DNA from: Macrophomina tecta
Lineage: Eukaryota > Ascomycota > Dothideomycetes > Botryosphaeriales > Botryosphaeriaceae
Reading direction: 5' to 3'
DNA: 64,000 bases
Assembly: GCA_024180945.1 (NCBI GenBank)
Contig: JAKSGN010000020.1
Span: forward strand, 62,001-126,000
This document shows positions 49,590 to 58,250 of this stretch, piece after piece. The notes beneath the pieces were generated by a model. That model was not told the DNA's origin and ran no database searches. It was given only the letters and a program-made list of their open reading frames with translations. The translations under genes were made by a program, and so were the position numbers. The stretch's first letter is position 1, and every line of letters begins with the position of its first letter.

Positions 49590-51389
49590 ATGAGCGCCTC
49601 AAGCGCGTCGCCAACGGCGGTAGGCCAGGCAACGCCCGGTGCGTTTCCTCACGACAACAAGTTCGGTAAGTTTTTCCTCTTCGAGAGACGCGGTGAGCGG
49701 TAGCATCCTTGTTGCCTTGACTACCTCCAGAAGACGCTTACTAATAACCCTTTTGTTAAAAACGATTACCGTCGGAGCCCAGACTACAAACGAATGAGTG
49801 GTTTCGCCCAAGAACCGTGTGGACGGGCGCAGGCTCGCCCAGCGACAGCACGAGACTCCCGGGAGGCCCAATGCCTACGGAGTTTAGATTCCATACAACC
49901 ACTTGACGGGGTCTCCGAAGCTCCCTCCCCCGAAGGCTCAATACTGACCACTCCTTCAGAATACTACACTGGTAGACAACTCGCCGATGGCTTCCCGTCG
50001 GAAGTTCAATTGATCCCAGCGGCATTGGTAGAGCACTCCCCAGAGATCACAGAGGTTGAACATGACTCCCACGGGTACTCCGGAAATGAGCTCCCAGTAT
50101 CGCTGGCCATTCGCAGGTCGCCGATTACGTTCGACGAGACGGTCGGCATTCCAGAGATCCAGCCATCACCAACCTATGTTGCGTGGAGTCCCAGTTTAGC
50201 ACAGGACACTGGCAGCATGTACGGCAACAGCGGGGAAGTGAACCCCCCCGAAGTGGAGGAGAGTCAGATTGAGAGCGTGCGATATGTTCCCTACGCCCAC
50301 TTCCATCAGCGCGATGTGAAATTGCTTACTTTCCCAAGCAATGACACGGTCCCGAACTTTTCCAGACCAGTGCGCGAGCATCTTCCATCCCAGCGATTCC
50401 GCCGGATGGAAGGTAACACACAGATCCCCCGGAGAAGCCTACAGCGCTCAGCAGCACTGAATGATGCTCAGAATACTGAGCTGAACATGATACTGTTACA
50501 GGGATACCAGGCACGCAGAAGACGCGACGTGCCCGCAAGCCTGCGGCCAGGACAATGCCGCTCCCCCCACCAGCAAGAGACGGGCGAGGAGCTCTCCCGG
50601 AGTCCAGTCCAACATGGAGAGTATGAAGAGACAAATCTTGCCCCAGAACCTCTCCGCGCCTCGCCGCGCAAAACCCAGAACCTTACCGCAGCCGCAGAGT
50701 CGCCCCGGCGGCTCTCCCCACCTCCGTGTCTCCCACCGCTCCGCACCTTCTCCCCTCTCCTCATCACCACACACAACCTAGAGCCCCTCTATCCCCCTCC
50801 GCCCCCTCGCCGCCCCCGCTCCGACTTCCTCCTCGCCAACATCTACCCCGCCTCACCCTCGTCCTCGTCCTCCTTCACCCTCTCCAGCCCCCTCCGGTCC
50901 CGCCCGGCCCATCGCCGCCTGCGCCCAGCTGCCCCCCGCCCACGTACCTACCACGCCGGCGAGCCCGGCGCACCGCGCGCCCGGCTGAACCAGCCGGTCC
51001 CGCTGACGCCGTACGAGATGGGGCGGTCGCTCGGACTGGGCGACCCGGGCACGCCGAGCGGCTCGGTCGTGCCGCGCCGGCCGCTGGGCATGGCTGAGCT
51101 GAGGCCGGCGGCGCTGACGGGGCTGTGGGAGGCGTGGACGCCGGACGACGTCGGCGACGGAGTGCGGCCGGGCGTCGGGGGAGCGGCGGCAGCTGGTCTG
51201 CCGCCGGAGACGGGGGCAAGCCGGGTGGCGAGGGAGTTTAGGGCTGCGGTGGCGTTTGGCGAAATGGGGCTGCGCGTGGAGCGGAGGAGCGGCCTGGTGC
51301 GGAGGATTGCGCAGAGGGCGAGCGGGATGTTTGGGCGGTGGAGAGGGCGGCGAGAAGGGGAGCGGCGGCGCGGTCATCTGATCGTTTGA
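49590..51389 (+). CDS. uncharacterised Pro/Arg-rich protein, two exons
   Basis: Exons 49590-49665 and 49783-51389, joined in phase 1 over a 117-nt intron with GTAAGT donor, CTAATAAC branch site and CCCAG acceptor; 560 residues. The first exon codes for MSASSASPTAVGQATPGAF and joins into DYKRMSGFAQEPCGRAQ. The main exon is mostly low-complexity: an acidic-polar first half, then RRLSPPPCLPP, EPLYPPPPPRRPRSD and repeated Ser stretches. A better ordered C-terminus follows, with LTPYEMGRSLGLGDPGTPSG and AVAFGEMGLRVERRSGLVRR, ending in a basic segment. Codon position 3 is GC-rich throughout. No known family recognised. A start at the internal ATG 49794 would also work, but the exact frame match of the upstream exon favours the spliced model. 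Confidence 0.7.
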
Positions 51390-52100
51390 TGAGCAAGGTG
51401 GGCGTCCTCCGGCGTTTGGAGACGTTTTTTATATGCCATAGAAGTAGAGAGATTGATTTGGCTTTTTTGCGTTCGGCGGTGATCTTTGAAGGAAGCCACA
51501 GGCAGCAGTGTGCAAGCTAGGCCGAGTGGATGGCACCGTTGCTACCGTTTGTTTCACTTTCCGTGGAATCAAACGCATCCGCGGTGATTGCTATGAGCGC
51601 AGTCCTGCAGATGCTTTTTGGAGGCGTTGTTCTCCATAGAGGAGTACGTGCATGGACGCATACGTGTTGGAGGTTCCAGGACGACGAGAAATAGAGACTG
51701 AGCATAAATCAATTTGATGCAGAGAACTTTACAATGCACGTCTCACCAGAAGGAAGTAAGTCTACCATTTTCCTCAGAATAAATGCAGGACCGCTCTGCA
51801 AGCATGCGGCCTCATGTACAGATAAACAGAAATCAATCATCACATGCTTCGAGCACCCGTAGAGCTCATTCCCGTTTTTCAAACGTTCACATGCCAGAAA
51901 CTAGCCAGGCAACCGGGGCACCGTCACCTGCCTCGTAATATCCCGTTCTAGAGCCTCCACCTGCCGATTTCTAAGGCGCACATGCCACCCGTGGTAGGTG
52001 CGGCAGGGGTCCTGCCCCGTGCCGCAGCCCAAACTCTGGCCTCCCTCTGCCTATATAAACCTCCCTCGTCCTCGACCAAACACTCCTCTTTTCCTTCTCT
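51390..52100. other. intergenic region leading to the U2 snRNA promoter
   Basis: 3' flank of the preceding gene at left; nothing recognised until the TATA element of the U2 gene. Confidence 0.5.
52053..52059 (+). promoter_or_regulatory. TATA box of the U2 snRNA gene
   Basis: TATATAA, about 42 bp before the predicted 5' end of U2. Spacing and orientation suit a polymerase II snRNA promoter. Confidence 0.65.
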
Positions 52101-52290
52101 AGCTCTCTTTGCCTTTTGGCTTAGATCAAGTGTAGTAGCTGTTCTTTTTAGTTTAATATCTAGAACGTCCCCACGGGGGCATATTCAGATTAAACCAATT
52201 TTTGGCATCCGGCTGGAGGGGCGCTGGGCTCCGCTCATCTTCACCGGCCATAGTGTCGCTCGTATTGCACTGCCTCGGGCTGACGCGAAT
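52101..52290 (+). ncRNA. U2 spliceosomal snRNA
   Basis: About 190 nt (human 188). The 5' end reads AGCTCTCTTTGCC, then stem-loop I GCCTTTTGGC (52111-52120) and TTAGATCAAGTGTAGTAG, in which GTAGTA (52132-52137) is the branch-point recognition sequence. Next come the stem IIa region TTTTTAGTTTAATATCTAGA and hairpin IIb CCCC-ACG-GGGG. The Sm site AATTTTTGG lies at 52198-52206. The 3' half forms stem III and stem IV; the IV hairpin is GCTCG-TATTGCACTGCCT-CGGGC (about 52258-52280), the U2B''/A'-type loop. These blocks occur in order and at the spacing of fungal U2, and their match to the S. pombe/S. cerevisiae 5' domain is close. The exact 3' end is uncertain by some 10 nt. A TATA box is 42 bp upstream. 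Confidence 0.94.
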
Positions 52291-53356
52291 CGGCTTCACC
52301 TCGCTCACTTTGCGGAAATTTTCGTTGAGTCGCTCGCTTAGCCGGATGGCAGCGGGGGCTTGAGGAAGAACTGAGGCGGCTTCTGGGCGGGCCTGGAAAG
52401 CTCATTGTCGCTTGTGGAGCTGGTAGGCAGAACCTGGCGAGCAGTACGCACTTTTTATTCGGGCAGTCGAATTTCCATGTCCACTGTACTTACTTTCTAT
52501 CATGTTCGCCCGTTTAGTCTCTGGCCCGCCGGCCAGAGACAAGCCGCACCAGCGATTTCCGACCGACACTTCGCAACCCGTGCAGACCGCTTTACAATTT
52601 CAACGTCTAACTAGCGTGGGTAACGAGCTGATAAAACAAAGAATGTTCGGAAGCGCAGCTACTATGCTTGGCAGGCACAGACTGTCCATTGTGCGGTCCT
52701 GTCCGGCTTTGTGGCGCAAGCACATCCAACAATGAACATGGTCTTGGCTCGACATCATGGCATACTCCGGAACAAAGCAAACCGCACCCAGAAGCCCATG
52801 GCATGCTAGACACAAGGCCGCGGTGGCGCCGCTCCCAGGGCCCCGTCGGTCGTTCAAACCAGCCCGCCCACCATGAAGACGCGCCTTCTTCATCAGGGCG
52901 GTCGTCAGTTGGCTGGAAGATGGCGTTGGCGAAGGAGCCGAATTGGCGGCGCAGTGCAGGGATGCGGCCGGGGGAATAGCAAGCGGGAGGAGTTGTTGGA
53001 TGCGGTGCGAGGTAACGCGTGTGGTGTCACCTACCGCATGAGGCTATTTTCGGGCAGCCGGTGCAGGGATCGCGCTGGCTGGGAGGCGCGGAGGATGTGC
53101 TCCGGTGCGCGCGCCACAACCAGAACGCGTGGGTGTGCGTGGCATCTCAGGTTGCATGGTGGCAATCCGGAGCGTCTTGATTAAGAGAAACCACCCTGCA
53201 GCGCGTGTGCCACGGCTGTGTAACTGCGCGGTGGGCCAAAAATGCGTATCTGCCCTGCCCGCCGTGTCCGCTTCGCCCTCGTCGTCGTCCGCTTCGTCGC
53301 TCCTTCCACCCTGACCCCTCCCGCCCCGGCTCTCGCGCCGCCGCACGGCAGCCACG
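52291..53356. other. intergenic region downstream of U2
   Basis: No protein or RNA gene recognised. Frames on both strands here are short and without family features. Confidence 0.45.
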
Positions 53357-53463
53357 ATGGCGCAGCGAATCGTCACCAAGATCCATCTGCTGGCCCATGA
53401 CATGCCCGTAATTGACTGTGCTTCCCGCGTTCCCTCTGTCCCCTCCCCTCCATCCGTATGACC

Positions 53464-53485
53464 AAAAAAAAAAAAAAAAAAAAAA
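53464..53485. repeat. A22 homopolymer
   Basis: Uninterrupted A run, lying either in the 5' flank or in a putative first intron of the gene that begins near 53.4-53.7 kb. Confidence 0.95.
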
Positions 53486-53704
53486 CAATACCCCCGACAC
53501 CTCCGTCCCTCACCCTCACCTCCTCCCAACGACCGCACCCGCCGCAGGCGCCGTGAAGGACCGCTTCAGCTGACTGCGCCGACAAAAAACCAATTATAGG
53601 CCAGCTATGTCTCAGACACACGCCCCAAAAGAGCGAGACCGCCTCAACACAGCCTTCGCTCCCACCACCACCAGACCTGGACTCTGTTCAAGGACCTGCC
53701 TCTG

Positions 53705-54985
53705 ATGGAAGTCTCGCGTTCCGCACAACATACCAAGCACTCCGCAAAACTCAACGCCGTCGTCCAGGTCCACTCCTCACTCCGCAACAACATGCTGCCC
53801 AAAGGCCCCCTCGATGGCCAGGCCGACGTCATCTACATGACAGACATCGCCTCTTCAGCGCCGGGAAGTCCCCCCGCGAAGGAAGTCGACGAGCTGATCT
53901 TCCTGCTCCCTCACTGGCCCGACACCATCCGCTTCTGGATTGACGAGAGACCCGTTGGCCATCCTGACGCGGCCCAGGAAAAGGTTCGCCGAGGCCAGCT
54001 GGATGACAGCAAAAATTGCTCCGTGATCAAGGTCTGCATCAACCAAAACATCGCGACAAATCTCTCAATCAACTCTGGCGAATCGGCGAGAGGAAGTGAC
54101 ATCTATCTCCCTCCTTCTTCACGTGCGGCAAGAGTTTGGATCTATCTGGACCCCACCAAGCAAGTCCGAGGGCAAAAGGAGCGCGGTGAAAAGAGTGCGC
54201 GATTGAAGGAGGCCACTACAGCGGCAGCTCACACTTCACCTCGGCAATCCGCGCCAAGGGCAAGGAAATCCATCAGGAAGCCGCAGACGCTGCCGGAGAA
54301 GCTGCCGCAAAAGCCACTTCAAGCGCCGCGAAAGCCAACTGAAGAGCTGAAAAGGCCATCCCAGCCGCCTCGTCGGCCCACATCACCGGCAAACATCCAG
54401 AGACCTTTGGCTCCCAATCGGCCATGGCCGCCAGTACCGGAGCGGAGGAGCAGCAAGAAGGCTATCGCGAGATCCCCCTTGGCCGCATATCCTCCCATCA
54501 GTGGGACCACTAGTCCACCTTCTGAAAAGAAAAAGCCACCTGTCACCCCGAATCCTCCAGCAAAGAAGACCGCCACACCCGAAAACAAGCCACTGCCAGT
54601 GGAACCTGAGCCCGAAGACTTCAAGAATGACATTCTCGATGATATTTCTCGCCTAATGACCCACTCAGACCCGTTTGGCCGCTTTCACAACACCGGTCTC
54701 CCAGACTCGTCAGATAGTGATGAGGAGCGCGACACATTTCCGGCAGCCCCGTTCGATGGGAATCTACCCAGCCTTGGCAAAGCGCAGCCAGAAAAGTTCT
54801 ACAAGGCGGGTCATAGAGCGCGTTCGAGCGTATTCTTCTCACAGGAAGCTCTCCCTGGCGATCACAAAATCGACGTGTCGTACGACGAGGAGCCGAAAGT
54901 GGAGCAAGAGTTCACCAAGCCCTCAATGAGACGGAGGCTGAAGACGAGGCTATCTGACGTGCTGCATCGGCTGAACCATCACTAA
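53705..54985 (+). CDS. uncharacterised protein with ordered N-terminus and Pro/Lys-rich middle
   Basis: At least 426 residues from the ATG at 53705. The first ~140 residues look folded: VDELIFLLPHWPDTIRFWID, CSVIKVCINQNIATNLSINS and RAARVWIYLDPTK. Residues ~160-300 are Pro/Lys/Arg-rich with PQTLPEKLPQKPLQAPRKP and RPLAPNRPWPPVP, possible SH3-binding motifs. The end has DDISRLMTHSDPFGRF, an acidic stretch, and a basic tail (MRRRLKTRLSDVLHRLNHH). I recognise no family. The frame stays open upstream to 53600, where it meets an AG splice acceptor directly after a stop; joining it to a candidate exon 53357-53407 (MAQRIVTKIHLLAHDMP, donor GTAATT) would give 478 residues. That 192-nt intron would contain the A22 tract. 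The start is therefore uncertain. Confidence 0.7.
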   Translation: MEVSRSAQHTKHSAKLNAVVQVHSSLRNNMLPKGPLDGQADVIYMTDIASSAPGSPPAKEVDELIFLLPHWPDTIRFWIDERPVGHPDAAQEKVRRGQLDDSKNCSVIKVCINQNIATNLSINSGESARGSDIYLPPSSRAARVWIYLDPTKQVRGQKERGEKSARLKEATTAAAHTSPRQSAPRARKSIRKPQTLPEKLPQKPLQAPRKPTEELKRPSQPPRRPTSPANIQRPLAPNRPWPPVPERRSSKKAIARSPLAAYPPISGTTSPPSEKKKPPVTPNPPAKKTATPENKPLPVEPEPEDFKNDILDDISRLMTHSDPFGRFHNTGLPDSSDSDEERDTFPAAPFDGNLPSLGKAQPEKFYKAGHRARSSVFFSQEALPGDHKIDVSYDEEPKVEQEFTKPSMRRRLKTRLSDVLHRLNHH

Positions 54986-55378
54986 GGTAGATGGGGAGCA
55001 ATTGGTATGTCTGCTTAACTTTTCTCCACTCTCAACCTAATCCTATTAATGATTCCTGGAACTGTTTAATTAGGCGCTCGAGCCCTCGGCCAAAGAGGCC
55101 GCAGGCGCCAATGACACTGATATACCAACTCCGAACCAACGTAGGGCTGATGGAGCGCGTCAAAGCAGGGTTGACGAGCCGAATGCGTTGTCAAGCAACG
55201 ATGCGCTGACATACGAAGCCACAATCGCCTGACGTGATCACATCCAAGTGTATATATACATCACCGCGTAATTGTACGACAACAGTGCGCAAACTTAAAG
55301 GTACATAAACTCCACTGATAAGAAGCCATTTGAGGCAAATCAACACACTCGAGACCTCGACGAGACTTCTTGCCCAAC
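54986..55378. other. intergenic region
   Basis: 3' flank of the preceding gene. GTATATATACA at about 55250 is a TATA-like sequence before a small ORF. Nothing else seen. Confidence 0.45.
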
Positions 55379-55597
55379 ATGCAAAGATCTACTCGTATCG
55401 CCCTTGCTCTTCTAGCGCTGCTCCAGGTGATGCAGTTCGTCTTCTGGTGGAACATGCCGAAGGTCATGGTTGTCTCGCAGGATGAGCACGTCGAAATCCA
55501 CGTGAAACGTGTAGAGTTCCGCCTCGGAACCGCTCAGCTCTTCAGCCTAATCTTGGTCGACCGGGCGGGCTTCGGTCTTCTTCACTATTTCTTGTAA
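55379..55597 (+). CDS. doubtful short ORF with hydrophobic N-terminus
   Basis: 72 residues from the ATG at 55379 (an in-frame ATG also lies at 55370). It starts MQRSTRIALALLALLQVMQF, like a signal peptide or membrane anchor, followed by HVEIHVKRVEFRLG. A TATA-like element lies about 130 bp upstream. There is no family match and no second exon; chance cannot be excluded. Confidence 0.25.
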   Translation: MQRSTRIALALLALLQVMQFVFWWNMPKVMVVSQDEHVEIHVKRVEFRLGTAQLFSLILVDRAGFGLLHYFL

Positions 55598-56117
55598 TCT
55601 GAAGTCGAGGATCAGGCTCAGGCTTGATTTGCATATGTATGCGCTGTTTCTAGAAAATCAAAATGAAAACTCAAGGATAAGCTGGGTTCCTCCGCTTTGA
55701 ATCACAAATCCCCAATTTCCCCCTTTCTATGCCGGCCTTGATGCATTAAGACTGAGCTGCCATACAAAACTGCCACGACAGTCATTCCTCAGATTATTCG
55801 TCGTGGATACCTACATCTCACACCTCGCATTGTCTTTTTCTCCTGTACGTCCACTGTGGCATCCCCACGCACTTGCCCCGCCCAGCATTGTACACATAAA
55901 CAGCTCAACACAGAATCGAGGACCACAACGACATCGCATTTGTCCAAACCCAATGCATGCTTGTCGACCAGCAAATTTCACCCATCTTGATTATAAATAT
56001 CCTCGTCACTATGCCAGTGCCCCAGACACCCTCCCTCCCTCCTATCATCACACACACACACACACACACACACACGCAGTCTCTCTCTCTCTCTCTTTTC
56101 TCACACACACATACACA
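55598..56117. other. intergenic region with microsatellites
   Basis: Contains a TTATAAATA element at about 55990 and, near the right end, (CA)n at 56049-56075 and a (TC)n run at about 56080-56098. No gene seen. Confidence 0.5.
56049..56075. repeat. (CA)n microsatellite followed by (TC)n
   Basis: About 13 CA units, then after GCAGT a TC run up to about 56098. It lies in the likely 5' UTR of the short ORF at 56118. Confidence 0.95.
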
Positions 56118-56420
56118 ATGCGAGCCCACCAACCTAGCCACCGCCTCCATCTCTTCCTTCCCTCCCCTCTCTACCTAGTCGTCCTTATTTGCTTAGCCAT
56201 CGAATGCTTCATCATCCTCCGTCCCTTCCTCCGATTCGTCGCCCGCATCATTCTCTTCCGCTTCATCCTCCAACTCCTCTTCGCGCCCCATCCCCGCCGC
56301 GCAGGCATGAGTGGCGGCCCGGACACTCCGAGGCGAGTGCGACGGTGGGGAGGGAGGAATGGACGGAGGCCGCGGAGAAGGGCGTCCATTGTCGGGGGCA
56401 ATGTGGTGTCGGAGGAGTAA
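56118..56420 (+). CDS. possible small membrane protein
   Basis: 100 residues. It has a strongly hydrophobic central segment (LYLVVLICLAIECFIILRPF and FVARIILFRFILQLLF) and an Arg-rich, presumably cytosolic tail (RRVRRWGGRNGRRPRRR) ending IVGGNVVSEE. A TATA-like TTATAAATA stands about 125 bp upstream and the ATG follows the CA/TC microsatellite. No family recognised. The composition argues for a membrane peptide, but a short single-exon frame of this length may arise by chance. Confidence 0.4.
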   Translation: MRAHQPSHRLHLFLPSPLYLVVLICLAIECFIILRPFLRFVARIILFRFILQLLFAPHPRRAGMSGGPDTPRRVRRWGGRNGRRPRRRASIVGGNVVSEE

Positions 56421-57164
56421 AGTAGTGGAAGGGCAGAGGCGGAGAAGTGCATGGCAGTGGCGGCTGGAGGTGTGGGGATATTGCGGGGGTCGTCATGAGG
56501 GCCGTTGCTGTGGGAAAGGCGTGAGTCGAGGTTGGAGAGCGGCGGCTTAGAAAGGGGGGACGGGTCCTGCCGCTTTGGATGTAGTTAATACTAAAAGTGT
56601 TTTCTTGCCTTTTTACCCAGTTTGGACGCTTGATCGATGGCATCCATTGTGATTGGCTTGACAATTGTGGGATCGACGGTAATAGCTCCTATGCGTTGTC
56701 TGCGATGCGAATGTTTGATATCTTCGGATTGCGTGGCTATGGTTAATTTATTTCTGTTATTGATGTTGGTCCATCTCAGAGACATACATGACTCGAATCA
56801 GAGTACCCATTCCTGTATAGACATGCTCGTTTTCTTTAAACATTGTTAAACGAATGTATGAATTAACCCCGCAAACATATCGTCATTTGCCTTGTCCCTT
56901 CTCTTTGCATCCGATGACCACAGATGCTTGGCACGACAAAAAAAGATTTCCAAGAAAAAAAAAAAAAAGGAGTTGCTCATGGTAAGTAGCGGACCTTGGA
57001 CAATGAGCGTTCAGGGACGAAATGTATGGTCCGGAAGTATCATCGAAAACAGCTCATTGCTCACGAAGGTCTCTGGACGAGATTCTAAGGTATCATATAC
57101 AATGCTCTTGTACGGCGAGGCCTCTGCCACCACTTCCTTGAAACTCCTCCCCCCCTCCTACAAA
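56421..57164. other. intergenic region
   Basis: Contains an A14 run at about 56956-56969. No gene recognised. Confidence 0.45.
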
Positions 57165-57509
57165 CTACATCCCCGTCGCATTCACCGCCGCCTGCACCAT
57201 CTTCCCCTCCCCATCACAATCGTACACAATTACCGCGCTCAGCACCATCTCGTCTCCCTCCTCGAACGTGTGACCGCAAAACTCGGGCACGCGCTCCCGC
57301 GCCCCGAAGACGGTCTTCTTGATCAAGACGACATGCCGCTCGTTGCGCAGCACGTCGAGCGGTACGACGGCCTCGGAGAAGAGGGCGTGGATGTGCGCGC
57401 GTAGTGCGCGCGGATGGCGGCGCTGCTGCGTAGGGTGCCGTCGGGCAGTAAGGGCGTGACGGAGGGCGCGGAGGAGAGAGAGGGAGGGGGGGGTGGGGTT
57501 GGATGTCAT
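57165..57509 (-). CDS. possible small uncharacterised protein
   Basis: 114 residues, single frame. The N-terminal third is Arg/His-rich and low-complexity. The C-terminal two thirds read like a folded domain (SEAVVPLDVLRNERHVVLIK then VPEFCGHTFEEGDEMVLSAV and IVYDCDGEGKMVQAAVN). This quality difference suggests either a real gene whose first exon is elsewhere or a truncated copy. I recognise no family. The frame on the same strand at 57214-57696 is a shadow. Confidence 0.35.
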   Translation of the reverse strand: MTSNPTPPSLSLLRALRHALTARRHPTQQRRHPRALRAHIHALFSEAVVPLDVLRNERHVVLIKKTVFGARERVPEFCGHTFEEGDEMVLSAVIVYDCDGEGKMVQAAVNATGM

Positions 57510-58250
57510 TTGGCGGGCTATTTCCTTTATTTGGCGGAGTGAGGCTGGGTTGGGGGCTTGGTTTGCTGGCGCTTGAGGTGGTGAGAGCCTCTTGGCACTT
57601 GATCGCGGAGACCAGGTGTTCAGAAGAGTGTGTTCTTGTTGAGTACAGGGTCGTTCTTTCGGTATTTTTTTTTTTTCTATGGAAACACAGAATCACACTC
57701 GTCTAGTCTGTATTATTCCGCCCGCGCAACTGTTCCTCAGGCGTGATGTCGTGTTTTGCGAGTTTTGGACATGTGGAGCCGATGAGCGAGGTTGATTCAA
57801 GCTGCGATATGCGATGCCCGCTGACCAATGGGTGGCACGAGAGCAACAACAATAATGCACAGCGTATTTTCTAATGGAAGCATTCCGTTGATGTCAGGGT
57901 TGCGCAGGATGGAGCCGAGTTGCCCACTTCCGAGTCGCCAAGCTGGACTGCCATGCATTGAGCACTGATAGTATCCGGATTTCCATTCGAGAGAAAAGCG
58001 CCTCAAATTTGCACGCACCTTAAGCCAAGCGGTGGCAGAGATGCGAAAGGACGAGCGGAAGAGGTTCGTCGGTGAGCGAATCACTACGCCTAATCAGGTA
58101 ACTATATCTTGGGAGAACACCACAAGGCTCGGGTGGCCATAAGCGCCTAGGAAGTGAGCGAATTCGAGTCTCGCATAATATCAAGGCTATATAGCTACCG
58201 AAGACCATGGCTATCTACTGAAATCTCAAGCACGAGCATCCCTCCCCCAA
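57510..58250. other. intergenic region
   Basis: T-run at about 57665. At 58149-58165 a short sequence resembles a tRNA T-arm but lacks the rest of a tRNA. No gene recognised. Confidence 0.45.

Noticed and set aside
53044..53538. 164-codon minus-strand frame across the A22 tract
   Set aside because: Contains a long poly-Phe from the homopolymer; not a plausible protein.
58110..58165. tRNA-like stretch (GGTGGCCATAAGCGCC then GCGAATTCGAGTCTCGC)
   Set aside because: Resembles a D-arm and T-arm, but there is no room for an anticodon arm and no acceptor stem pairs.
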